From contig NZ_AQPN01000085.1 of NCBI RefSeq assembly GCF_000403135.1, forward strand, positions 1 through 64,000: a stretch of 64,000 nucleotides of DNA. Direction: 5' to 3'. Position numbers and translations under genes: made by a program. Below the pieces are notes generated by a model. It had not been told where the DNA came from and did not search any database. It worked only from the letters and a program-made list of their open reading frames with translations. Each line of letters opens with the position of its first letter. Positions within the stretch are counted from its first letter, which is position 1. Of the stretch, positions 42,774-51,023 are shown one piece after another. Source of the DNA: Arcticibacter svalbardensis MN12-7 (GTDB lineage: Bacteria; Bacteroidota; Bacteroidia; Sphingobacteriales; Sphingobacteriaceae).

Positions 42774-44009
42774 TTGAACAAGAAAAAGATAATTAACGAC
42801 CCGGTATACGGATTTATAACCATTCAGTCTGATCTGATATATGACCTGATAGCCCATCCCTATTTTCAGCGGTTACGCAATATCAAACAACTTGGCATGA
42901 CGCATCTGGTGTACCCCGGTGCGGTACATACCCGCTTTCATCATGCCCTTGGTGCCATGCATCTCATGAATCTTGCTATAGAAACATTAAGATGGAAAGG
43001 CCACCACATTACCGAAGAAGAGGAGGAGGGTGCCAAAGTTGCCATTCTGCTTCATGATATTGGACATGGGCCTTATTCTCATGCATTGGAAAACACTATT
43101 GTAAACGGTATTTCACATGAGAATATTTCAATGCTTATGATGAATAACCTCAATAAGGAGTTCGACCATAAGCTTGATCTTGCCATTCAGATCTTTCAAA
43201 ATACCTACAGTAAGCCCTTTTTACATCAGCTGGTATCCGGACAATTGGATACCGACCGTATGGATTATTTAAACCGCGATAGCTTTTTCACCGGAGTATC
43301 GGAGGGGATCATCGGATTTGACCGCATCATTAAAATGCTCAATATATACGGAGGCTCTTTAGTGGTAGAAGAAAAAGGCGTTTATTCCGTAGAAAAGTTC
43401 TTAGTAGCCCGCCGCATCATGTACTGGCAGGTCTATTTGCACAAAACTTCTGTATCGGCAGAACACCTCCTGGTTAACATTTTAAGAAAAGCTAAGTCAC
43501 TCAGCAATGAGGGGCACGACCTTTTTGCCACACCTAGTCTTCATCATTTCTTAACACAAACCATCACAAAAAAAGACTTTGAAGAAAACCCGCTTCATCT
43601 GCATCATTTTTCTAACTTAGACGATCATGATATTTACTCGGCAGTTAAAGTTTGGGTTACTGAAAAAGACAGCGTACTTTCGCAATTATGTAACAATTTG
43701 TTAACACGGTCGCTTTACCATGTAGAAATAAGTCACGTACCTTTCAGTAATGAAAGAGTGGAAAGACTTAAACAAGAAGCTTCAGCGTTATTAAATATTG
43801 AAAACCAGGATATTAAATACTTCGTATTTACTGATACTATAACGAATCATGCCTATAAGGCAAGCGACGGGAGCATAAATATCCTGATGAAAGATGGAAC
43901 AATTAACGATATCACAGCGGCTGCGGACAACTCCATTTTGGAAGGCTTGTCCAAGACAGTGAAGAAACATATCTTATGTTACACAAAAGAGTTAAATAAT
44001 GCTAAATAA
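42774..44009 (+). CDS. HD domain phosphohydrolase, dGTPase-like
   Basis: A 411-residue HD-superfamily protein with HTRFHHALGAMHL (about 52-64), ILLHDIGHGPYSHALE (about 91-106) and LDTDRMDYLNRDSFFTGV (about 157-174) metal and substrate motifs, like SAMHD1 and bacterial dGTPases. The start is a TTG, as the upstream frame closes with TAG 15 nt earlier and no ATG fits; MNKKKIINDPVYGFI is the usual N-terminus. Divergent from porX and 72 nt before lpxD. Nucleotide substrate unknown. Confidence 0.9.
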   Translation: MNKKKIINDPVYGFITIQSDLIYDLIAHPYFQRLRNIKQLGMTHLVYPGAVHTRFHHALGAMHLMNLAIETLRWKGHHITEEEEEGAKVAILLHDIGHGPYSHALENTIVNGISHENISMLMMNNLNKEFDHKLDLAIQIFQNTYSKPFLHQLVSGQLDTDRMDYLNRDSFFTGVSEGIIGFDRIIKMLNIYGGSLVVEEKGVYSVEKFLVARRIMYWQVYLHKTSVSAEHLLVNILRKAKSLSNEGHDLFATPSLHHFLTQTITKKDFEENPLHLHHFSNLDDHDIYSAVKVWVTEKDSVLSQLCNNLLTRSLYHVEISHVPFSNERVERLKQEASALLNIENQDIKYFVFTDTITNHAYKASDGSINILMKDGTINDITAAADNSILEGLSKTVKKHILCYTKELNNAK

Positions 44010-44081
44010 TTAAATTAACTTCATTTGTGAACCTATTATTTACAAATTTGATCATTAATTAATAACTTATAACTTTACCCG

Positions 44082-45116
44082 ATGCAATTTACTGCGCAAC
44101 AGATTGGAATATTACTTAATGGAAGTGTGGATGGGAATCCTGATGTTACAGTAAATCAGCTGGCTAAGATCGAGGAAGCCCAGGAAGGCTCTTTGTCTTT
44201 TCTGGCAAACCCCAAGTATGAACAGTTCATTTATCATACAAATGCTTCTATTGTAATCGTCAGTAATGACTTTATACCTACTGCACCAATCACATCAACC
44301 CTGATTCGTGTAGAAAATGCTTATACCGCATTCTCTGTTCTCCTTCATCATTACAACACTTTTAAACTCGCTAAAACAGGCATTGAACAACCTTGTTTTA
44401 TACATCCTTCCGCCAAAATAGGTGCCGATGTATATATCGGTGCGTTCGTTTATATCGGTGCCGATGTAGTTATTGGCGACAATGCCAAGATCTATCCACA
44501 AGTATATATAGGTGATAATGCTTCTGTAGGATCAGGAACGACACTTTTTCCAGGTGTTAAGGTGTATTACGATAGTCGGATCGGCTCAAATGTAACCATA
44601 CATTCAGGTGCTATAATAGGTAGCGATGGATTTGGATTTGCGCCTTTAGAAGATGGCAGTTATAGCAAGATCAGCCAGATTGGGAATGTAATTATTGAAG
44701 ACAATGTAGAAATAGGCTCTAATACCTGTATTGACCGGGCAACAATGGGTTCTACGCTGATTAAAAAGGGAGTCAAATTAGATAACCTGATTCAAATTGC
44801 CCATAACGTGGAAATCAATACCAATGCCGTCATTGCCTCACAAACCGGAATTTCCGGAAGCACTAAAATAGGCGAACAGTCTATTATTGGTGGGCAGGTT
44901 GGTATTGTGGGACATATTACAATTGCCAAAGGCTCACAAATACAAGCTCAATCGGGCGTAAACCGTTCTATTCTGGAAGAAAATAAAAAATGGGCAGGCT
45001 CACCAGCTACCTCATTTAATAATCAGATGAGAGCGCAGGTTATTTACAACCGACTCCCTGAACTAGAACGTAAAGTCGAAGAATTAGAACGCAAATTAAA
45101 GGAATTCACAAAATAA
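44082..45116 (+). CDS. lpxD: UDP-3-O-acylglucosamine N-acyltransferase
   Basis: A 344-residue LpxD, adding the N-linked 3-hydroxyacyl chain in lipid A synthesis. N-terminal uridine-binding domain (1-100), then a left-handed beta-helix of hexapeptide repeats (about 105-300) and a C-terminal coiled helix (LERKVEELERKLKEF). The catalytic His is in the IQIAHNVEI block (about 245). First of lpxD-lpxC/fabZ-lpxA, genes separated by 12 nt and a 4-nt overlap. Confidence 0.96.
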   Translation: MQFTAQQIGILLNGSVDGNPDVTVNQLAKIEEAQEGSLSFLANPKYEQFIYHTNASIVIVSNDFIPTAPITSTLIRVENAYTAFSVLLHHYNTFKLAKTGIEQPCFIHPSAKIGADVYIGAFVYIGADVVIGDNAKIYPQVYIGDNASVGSGTTLFPGVKVYYDSRIGSNVTIHSGAIIGSDGFGFAPLEDGSYSKISQIGNVIIEDNVEIGSNTCIDRATMGSTLIKKGVKLDNLIQIAHNVEINTNAVIASQTGISGSTKIGEQSIIGGQVGIVGHITIAKGSQIQAQSGVNRSILEENKKWAGSPATSFNNQMRAQVIYNRLPELERKVEELERKLKEFTK

Positions 45117-45128
45117 AAACTGATACTC

Positions 45129-46550
45129 ATGCATCAGGATATGAACGTTAAACAAAGAACAATTAAAACAGCAATCACTGTTTCAGGAACAGGATTACAT
45201 ACAGGACAACCTGTAAATATGACTTTTAATCCTGCACCTGAAAATCATGGATATAAATTCAGACGAATTGATATTGAAGGTAAGCCTATTATTGACGCAG
45301 ATGTTGATAATGTAACGGACACCTCCAGAGGAACCACAATATCTCAAAATGGCGCAAGTGTAAGCACAATAGAACACGTTTTAGCCGCTTTAGTAGGTTT
45401 AGAGGTGGATAACGTTTTAATTGATCTGGATGGACCTGAAACCCCTATCATGGATGGAAGCTCAATCCAATTTATAGATGCTTTGGAAGATGCTGGGTAT
45501 ATTGAACAAGACGCAGAAAGAGAATACTATCATATTCCTTTTAACATCCATTATACCGAAGCCGATCGAAAGGTAGAAATGGTTGCTATGCCTGTTGACG
45601 ATGAATATCGCTTGACCTGCATGATTGACTATAATTCACCTATTCTGGGAAGTCAGCATGCTGCAATCACCAGCATTTCCGAGTTTAAAAAAGAAATAGC
45701 ATCAAGCAGAACCTTTTGTTTTCTTCATGAACTGGAAACCTTACTGGAGCATAACCTGATTAAAGGTGGTGACTTAAACAACGCCATTGTTGTGGTAGAC
45801 AAAGAAGTAAGCAAAGAAGAATTAAAACATCTTGCTAAACTTTTCAACCGCGAAGATATTGATGTAGCGCGGGAAGGAATCCTGAATAATATTGAGCTGA
45901 GACATCAGAATGAGCCAGCCCGACATAAACTGTTGGACATGATCGGCGACCTTGCCCTGGTTGGCGTTCCATTGAAGGGCCACATTATGGCAGCCAGACC
46001 AGGACACGCAGCCAACATTGCCTTTGGAAAGAAGATCAAAGCACAGATCAAAAAAGAACGTAAAAAAAATCTCTACAAACCATACGATCCGAGTGTCCCC
46101 CCTTTATATGACACGGTACAGATCATGAACATTTTGCCCCACAGACAGCCATTCCTGATGATCGACCGGATCATGGAACTGACTAAAACATATGTGATCG
46201 GGGTTAAAAATGTAACCATGAACGAAGATCTCTTCCGCGGTCATTTCCCAGGTAGTCCCCTGTTCCCAGGTGTGCTGCAAATTGAGGCAATGGCTCAAAC
46301 AGGAGGAATCTTAGTGCTCAGCACTGTTCCCGATCCAAAAAACTGGCTCACTTTATTCTTAAAAATAGAAAACGCACGATTTAAAGCTCCTGTAACCCCT
46401 GGAGATATCATCGTTTTCAGATGTGATCTGATGGCTCCGATAAGACGCGGCATTGCACAAATGAAAGGTGTTGGAAGAGTGGGAGAGAAAATAGTTGTGG
46501 AAGCCGAATTGATGGCCCAGATTGTAAAAGTTAAAAACGAAGAAGAATGA
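45129..46550 (+). CDS. lpxC: Bifunctional UDP-3-O-acyl-GlcNAc deacetylase / 3-hydroxyacyl-ACP dehydratase
   Basis: A 473-residue fusion known from Bacteroidota. The LpxC half (about 5-310) has zinc ligands H83 in TIEHVLAAL, H266 and D270 in ARHKLLDMIGD; it commits UDP-GlcNAc to lipid A. The FabZ half (about 325-473) has HRQPFLMIDRI and RGHFPGSPLFPGV with active H372 and E386, dehydrating 3-hydroxyacyl-ACP. The fusion joins two enzymes competing for the same acyl pool. An ATG at 45141 (MNVKQRTIK) is an equally good start. Confidence 0.96.
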   Translation: MHQDMNVKQRTIKTAITVSGTGLHTGQPVNMTFNPAPENHGYKFRRIDIEGKPIIDADVDNVTDTSRGTTISQNGASVSTIEHVLAALVGLEVDNVLIDLDGPETPIMDGSSIQFIDALEDAGYIEQDAEREYYHIPFNIHYTEADRKVEMVAMPVDDEYRLTCMIDYNSPILGSQHAAITSISEFKKEIASSRTFCFLHELETLLEHNLIKGGDLNNAIVVVDKEVSKEELKHLAKLFNREDIDVAREGILNNIELRHQNEPARHKLLDMIGDLALVGVPLKGHIMAARPGHAANIAFGKKIKAQIKKERKKNLYKPYDPSVPPLYDTVQIMNILPHRQPFLMIDRIMELTKTYVIGVKNVTMNEDLFRGHFPGSPLFPGVLQIEAMAQTGGILVLSTVPDPKNWLTLFLKIENARFKAPVTPGDIIVFRCDLMAPIRRGIAQMKGVGRVGEKIVVEAELMAQIVKVKNEEE

Positions 46551-47329
46551 TCCAACCATTAGCCTATATACATCCTGAGGCAAAGATTGCAGACAATGTG
46601 GTTATTGAACCCTTTGTGACCATTTATAAGAATGTTGTTATCGGAGAGGGTACCTGGATTGGTCCCAACGTAACCATTATGGATGGTGCCCGGATTGGCA
46701 AGAACTGCCGGATCTTTCCGGGAGCAGTTATCTCGGCTATTCCCCAGGACTTAAAGTACGAAGGCGAAGATACAACAGCCGAAATAGGCGACAATACCAC
46801 GATCCGCGAATGTGTGACCATAAACAAGGGCACAAAAGATAAGTGGAAAACAGTGATCGGGAAAAATTGCCTCATCCAGGCATACTGCCATATCGCACAT
46901 GACTGTGTGGTAGGTGATAATTGTATTTTTTCCAATAGCACTACGCTAGCCGGACATATTACTATAGGCGACTATGTGGTTTTAGCCGGAATGGTAGCGA
47001 TTCATCAATTTTGCAAAGTAGGTTCTCACGCCTTCATTACCGGAGGTTCCCTGGTTAGAAAAGATGTACCTCCATACGTAAAAGCAGGTCGCGAACCACT
47101 CTCTTATGTAGGGATCAATTCAGTAGGACTACGCCGCAGAGGATATACCAACACACAGATCAATGAAATTCAAGATATCTACCGTACACTATTTGTAAAA
47201 AACTACAATACAGCCGTAGCGCTTGATATCATCGAAGCAGAACATCAGCCAACAGAAATAAGAGATGAGATCCTTGATTTCATTAGAACATCAAACCGTG
47301 GTATTATGAAAGGATACCAGGGGGCATAA
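46547..47329 (+). CDS. lpxA: Acyl-ACP--UDP-N-acetylglucosamine O-acyltransferase
   Basis: A 260-residue LpxA, first enzyme of lipid A synthesis in the cytosol. Left-handed beta-helix of hexapeptide repeats (about 5-185), catalytic His in CHIAHDCVVGDN (about residue 125), and the C-terminal helical domain with VGINSVGLRRRGYTNTQI. The start overlaps the lpxC/fabZ stop by 4 nt (ATGA), indicating coupled translation. Confidence 0.97.
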   Translation: MIQPLAYIHPEAKIADNVVIEPFVTIYKNVVIGEGTWIGPNVTIMDGARIGKNCRIFPGAVISAIPQDLKYEGEDTTAEIGDNTTIRECVTINKGTKDKWKTVIGKNCLIQAYCHIAHDCVVGDNCIFSNSTTLAGHITIGDYVVLAGMVAIHQFCKVGSHAFITGGSLVRKDVPPYVKAGREPLSYVGINSVGLRRRGYTNTQINEIQDIYRTLFVKNYNTAVALDIIEAEHQPTEIRDEILDFIRTSNRGIMKGYQGA

Positions 47330-47354
47330 TGACACTAAAGCCGGTCCGGTACTA

Positions 47355-47978
47355 ATGGAAATAACACTGCATCATATTGGCCGGCGCTTTAATAGGGAAT
47401 GGATCTTTGAGAACCTGAACTATACCTTTGAACAAGGAAAATCATACGCCGTATTAGGAATTAATGGCTCTGGCAAATCAACCCTATTGCAGGTGATTGC
47501 CGGAAGTCTTACTCCTTCCACTGGCACCATTACCTATACCACGCAGCAAAAGGAAATTGATATAGACGAAGTTTATCCCTATTTCAGTATTGCAGCCCCC
47601 TATATGGAATTAATTGAGGAGTTTACGCTCAGCGAATTCCTTGAGTTTCATTTCAAATTCAAATCTTCCTTACAGCATCTGAAACCCAAGGACATCATTT
47701 CCCTTATGGGACTGGAAAAGTCTGCCGATAAACTAATTAAATACTTTTCATCTGGGATGAAACAGCGTGTTAAACTTGCTGTCGCACTTTGTTCCGACAC
47801 ACCTGTGGTGTTGCTTGATGAACCAGCCTCCAATTTAGATGTAGCCGGAATCATCTGGTACAAAGATCTTGTGGCCCTATTCGGCAGTAACCGTACCCTG
47901 ATTATCTGCTCCAACCAGGAGTATGAATATGATTTCTGTAACTTTGAAATTCAGTTAGCGGACTATAAAAGACACTGA
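47355..47978 (+). CDS. ABC transporter ATP-binding protein
   Basis: A 207-residue ATPase domain with Walker A GINGSGKSTL (about 36-45), signature FSSGMKQRVKLAVAL (about 134-148) and Walker B VVLLDEPASNLD (about 154-165). It is short, with a reduced segment after the D-loop and no fused permease; no permease gene lies beside it, so the partner and substrate are unknown. It lies 25 nt after lpxA and 20 nt before the formyl-THF cyclo-ligase gene, in the same operon. Confidence 0.9.
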   Translation: MEITLHHIGRRFNREWIFENLNYTFEQGKSYAVLGINGSGKSTLLQVIAGSLTPSTGTITYTTQQKEIDIDEVYPYFSIAAPYMELIEEFTLSEFLEFHFKFKSSLQHLKPKDIISLMGLEKSADKLIKYFSSGMKQRVKLAVALCSDTPVVLLDEPASNLDVAGIIWYKDLVALFGSNRTLIICSNQEYEYDFCNFEIQLADYKRH

Positions 47979-47998
47979 TCGGATCTAAAACTTCATTT

Positions 47999-48571
47999 AT
48001 GCCGGACAAGAAGGAAGTAAGAAAGCAGTATGCTCTAAAAAGACAGCAAATCCACCCCGATCAATTGGAGCAATGGAGTACAGATATCGCCCAACAGTTT
48101 TTTTTAATGAACCTCGATCAGGTTAAATATCTCCATATCTTCTACCCCATCATTGGAAAACAGGAGATCAACTGTCTGCATATTGCCAATCAGATCCGCG
48201 AAAAACATCCGAACATCACCCTTGTACTTCCAAAAAGTAATTTAGCCGACTTTTCACTTCAACATGTTATCTGGAGAGCCGACACCACCTTGGTAATGAA
48301 CGCTTGGGGCATTACCGAACCTCATTCCGAAGAATATGTCCCAGCAGAAAAGATAGATCTGATTCTAATCCCCTTATTGGCATACGACAAGGAGGGGAAC
48401 CGTTTAGGATATGGAAAAGGCTTTTATGATCGGTTCCTGAGCGAGTGCCGCCCCGATGCAGCAAAAGTTGGTCTATCTTATTTTCCACCAGAAGAAAACA
48501 TCCTTCCTCATGATGCACTAGACATCCGACTGGATAGCTGCATTACTCCCGACAAAACCTGGGAATTTTAA
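47999..48571 (+). CDS. 5-formyltetrahydrofolate cyclo-ligase
   Basis: A 190-residue enzyme that converts 5-formyl-THF to 5,10-methenyl-THF with ATP, returning a stable folate to one-carbon metabolism. Motifs: KKEVRKQYALKRQQI near the start, the ILIPLLAYDKEGNRLGYGKGFYDRFL block (about 120-145) typical of the family, and a normal length. Last gene of the lpx operon on the plus strand. Confidence 0.93.
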   Translation: MPDKKEVRKQYALKRQQIHPDQLEQWSTDIAQQFFLMNLDQVKYLHIFYPIIGKQEINCLHIANQIREKHPNITLVLPKSNLADFSLQHVIWRADTTLVMNAWGITEPHSEEYVPAEKIDLILIPLLAYDKEGNRLGYGKGFYDRFLSECRPDAAKVGLSYFPPEENILPHDALDIRLDSCITPDKTWEF

Positions 48572-48619
48572 ACTCATCCAAACTTCTTATTTGATTACTG
48601 TATTGATCTTACCTAACAG

Positions 48620-48706
48620 GCAACTGTGTTGCACCTTCTTCGCATTTCTGATGCTTCGGAGCGGAGAAGGTGCGGAGGAGGTGCGGACAAGGTGCCTATA
48701 ATGTGC
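48620..48706. repeat. 11-bp periodic inverted repeat array, element 2
   Basis: Left units GCAACTGTGTT, GCACCTTCTTC and GCATTTCTGAT (48620-48652) each start with GC at 11-nt steps; right units GGAGAAGGTGC, GGAGGAGGTGC, GGACAAGGTGC and CTATAATGTGC (48663-48706) each end in GC at 11-nt steps. Segments 48631-48643 and 48661-48673 form a 13-bp stem (one G-T pair) round a 17-nt loop. The architecture matches element 1 at 11744-11846. It lies between convergent genes. Confidence 0.8.
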
Positions 48707-48792
48707 GCTTAAATTAATAACGAGATAGTACAAAATCAGCTCGGATGATTGGATCTAAATGCAATAAGTAAGCTGTTGATCTGTAAGTTTTT

Positions 48793-49563
48793 TTAGATAT
48801 CGAACTCTACCAGCACGGGACAGTGGTCTGAATGAATGGCCTGCGACAAGATAGATGACCGTTTTAGAGCGCTTCTCAGCCCTTCTGACGCCAAATTGTA
48901 ATCAATACGCCAGCCCAGGTTCTTAGCGCGTGCCCCAGCCCTGAAACTCCACCAGGTATAATGGTGCGGATCGGGATTAAACTCACGGAACGTGTCGACA
49001 AAACCGGCATTGATAAAGTTTTCCATCCACTCTCTTTCTTCGGGTAAAAAGCCGGAAGAGTTTGCATTTGATTTTGGATTATGGATATCAATGGGTTTAT
49101 GACAAATATTATAATCGCCGGAAATGATCAGGTTGGGACGGCTTAATTTCAGCTGATCGATGTAGACTTGAAAATCTTTCAGGAAGCGATATTTAAAGGC
49201 CTGCCTTAAATCACCACTGGAACCTGAGGGGAAATAGGTACTTAGCACAGAGAAACCCTCAAAATCAGCACGTAATACGCGACCTTCAAAATCATAATCG
49301 CAATCGCCACAGCCGTATTCTACGTGTGTGGGACTTATTTTTGAGAGGATAGCCGTACCACTGTATCCCTTTTTCTGGGCAGGATACCAATAATGTTCAT
49401 AACCTAGTTTTTCTAATAAGGGAAGAGCAGTAATGATTTGATCCGGAGATGCTTTTATTTCCTGAAGGCATACAATATCGGGGTTTGCGGCCTCTAGCCA
49501 GGTAAGCCAGTCTTTACTTAAAGCAGAGCGAATGCCGTTGACGTTATAGGTGATGAGTTTCAT
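48793..49563 (-). CDS. xth: Exodeoxyribonuclease III
   Basis: A 256-residue AP endonuclease/3'-5' exonuclease of the ExoIII family for base excision repair. Motifs: YNVNGIRSA at the start, catalytic Glu in CLQEIKAS (about 32-39), GDYNICH (about 149-155), and the C-terminal SDHCPV with the catalytic His. All catalytic residues are present. Last of three genes that overlap by 4 nt each on the minus strand. Confidence 0.95.
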   Translation of the reverse strand: MKLITYNVNGIRSALSKDWLTWLEAANPDIVCLQEIKASPDQIITALPLLEKLGYEHYWYPAQKKGYSGTAILSKISPTHVEYGCGDCDYDFEGRVLRADFEGFSVLSTYFPSGSSGDLRQAFKYRFLKDFQVYIDQLKLSRPNLIISGDYNICHKPIDIHNPKSNANSSGFLPEEREWMENFINAGFVDTFREFNPDPHHYTWWSFRAGARAKNLGWRIDYNLASEGLRSALKRSSILSQAIHSDHCPVLVEFDI

Positions 49564-50354
49564 TTCATGATGAGTTTACGGCGGAAAGACTCTTGAGTAA
49601 GCTGTTTTTCGAGGTTGCGGACTTCTTTTCCTTTCAGTACGGATACTTGCATAACAATATCTTTTACTGGCCGGTCATTTCGGTCTGTTTCAGTGTCGGC
49701 AATTTTATCAACCATATCATAACCGGATACAATCTCTCCAAATACGGTATAGTTCATATCAAGAAAAGGAGCCCCTCCTATGGTTTTGTATACGGTGCGG
49801 TGGTTAGCAGGGATCTTTCTTCCGTTTAGCTTAATTTTCTCAACGCGGTCAAGCTCTTCGTCTGTATAGGTTTTCCCTTGCACCAGGTAAAACTGTGAGG
49901 CACTGGAGGCTTTGTCAGGTGTATCGTCCCTTGCAGCCGCCAGAACACCCTTTTTATGAAATAAATCAGGATTAAGTTCAGCGGGAATAGTGTATTTAGG
50001 TCCCCCTTCTCCAAGCAACTGACCTGGCTTTGCATGTTTTGAATCGGGGTCGCCTCCCTGGATCATGAAGTTTTTTATCACACGATGAAAGAGCGTTCCA
50101 TTAAAATAACCACTCTTAGCGAGTTTAATAAAGTTGGCCGTATGTTTCGGGGTTTCTCTATAAAGACGAATAATGGATGAGCCCTTAGGAGTGCTGATGC
50201 GGACATACATATTCTGGTCTTTCTTGCCAAATAGATTATTGAAGAAGTTCGGTTTATTCTCTTGCGTTGTTTTTTTTGCAGAAGCATCCGGTTTCAAGAC
50301 GGCACAAGAGGAAAACAGGATCGTAATTAACAAAAAGGGGATTATATATTTCAT
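49560..50354 (-). CDS. Cyclophilin-type peptidyl-prolyl isomerase, lipoprotein
   Basis: A 264-residue PPIase. Lipobox Cys17 after LFSS, a Lys/Asn-rich linker, then the cyclophilin domain (about 50-245) with TLFHRVIKNFMIQGGDP holding the active Arg and family signature, and ASSASQFYLVQGK. Bacterial cyclophilins lack the Trp of the cyclosporin pocket, and so does this one by eye. It should assist folding in the periplasm. Overlaps both neighbours by 4 nt. Confidence 0.93.
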   Translation of the reverse strand: MKYIIPFLLITILFSSCAVLKPDASAKKTTQENKPNFFNNLFGKKDQNMYVRISTPKGSSIIRLYRETPKHTANFIKLAKSGYFNGTLFHRVIKNFMIQGGDPDSKHAKPGQLLGEGGPKYTIPAELNPDLFHKKGVLAAARDDTPDKASSASQFYLVQGKTYTDEELDRVEKIKLNGRKIPANHRTVYKTIGGAPFLDMNYTVFGEIVSGYDMVDKIADTETDRNDRPVKDIVMQVSVLKGKEVRNLEKQLTQESFRRKLIMK

Positions 50355-50689
50355 TCTTGTTCAAAATAGGTAAGGATAAGCGTTTTCATGAGCATTTCCT
50401 GCTCCATGAGGGTATAATTAGGCATTTGTTTAGCTAGTTTCCAATGCGGCCAGCCATCCTGATCCAGTCCCTCCAGTTCATAGAACCCCAATTCGCTGAA
50501 TAACCTGCAGTTAGCAATATGCATCAACTCCTCTTTCTGTCTTTTGGAGAACTTTTTGGGTCCCTTGCCCAATTCCTGAACGCCTATTAAAAAGAGCATC
50601 ACTTTAATATCGGGGAGGTCAGTGTCAAAGTCAGCAGCAATCTTTACCTGCAACTCCGTCCACTTTTTATTAATCTCAGCAGGTTTCAT
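50351..50689 (-). CDS. Conserved hypothetical protein
   Basis: A 112-residue soluble protein with no signal peptide or motif I can name. It seems helical, with a repeated acidic-basic pattern (KRQKEELMHIANCRLFSELGFYELEGLDQDGWPHWKL). It is the first gene of the unit with the PPIase and xth genes, joined by a 4-nt overlap. Function unknown. Confidence 0.75.
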   Translation of the reverse strand: MKPAEINKKWTELQVKIAADFDTDLPDIKVMLFLIGVQELGKGPKKFSKRQKEELMHIANCRLFSELGFYELEGLDQDGWPHWKLAKQMPNYTLMEQEMLMKTLILTYFEQE

Positions 50690-50796
50690 TTCGTATATGG
50701 TTTAACGGTACAAAACAAACATAATTACTTGTAATCTACAAATAGTCTCCATTAAGCCATAATCGCCATCATTGATCTTATTAAGAAAAAAATTGT

Positions 50797-50804
50797 TATT
50801 TTTG
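50797..50804 (+). promoter_or_regulatory. Putative -7 promoter element upstream of the TPR gene
   Basis: TATTTTTG fits TAnnTTTG, with a TTG 22 nt upstream that may serve as -33. A second copy occurs at 50885-50892. Either would give a leader of 120 to 210 nt to the TPR gene. Confidence 0.5.
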
Positions 50805-50829
50805 TAAAATTCGATAACAGCGTTAAAAG

Positions 50830-51012
50830 ATGGAAAAGAAATTATCCACATATAAAACAGCTAGTTCCTTGTTTTATAGTGCATTATTTTTGGGGAGAGC
50901 CGATTGTGGAAAACTCATCATTTCTATATTTTTTCCTTTTATTATTTTAATAAAAATAAAACCTGTGGGACTATTTAAGGTATACTTAAAATCCAGTACA
51001 AGCGTTCTTTAA
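50830..51012 (+). CDS. Doubtful 60-codon leader ORF
   Basis: A 60-codon ORF between a promoter-like element and the TPR gene, with a hydrophobic middle (LIISIFFPFIILIKI). It could encode a small membrane peptide or a translated leader, but no homologue comes to mind and AT-rich leaders often hold such ORFs by chance. I list it only with low confidence. Confidence 0.2.
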   Translation: MEKKLSTYKTASSLFYSALFLGRADCGKLIISIFFPFIILIKIKPVGLFKVYLKSSTSVL

Positions 51013-51023
51013 ACATAGTATAT

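Larger units (their letters stand above)
50690..51023. other. Intergenic region, 334 bp, leader of the TPR gene
   Basis: It holds two TATTTTTG elements (50797-50804 and 50885-50892) reading toward the TPR gene and a doubtful 60-codon ORF (50830-51012) that ends 11 nt before it. The rest is AT-rich with no recognised site. Confidence 0.5.

Noticed and set aside
45129-46550. LpxC-FabZ fusion as a novelty
   Set aside because: This fusion is well known across Bacteroidota.
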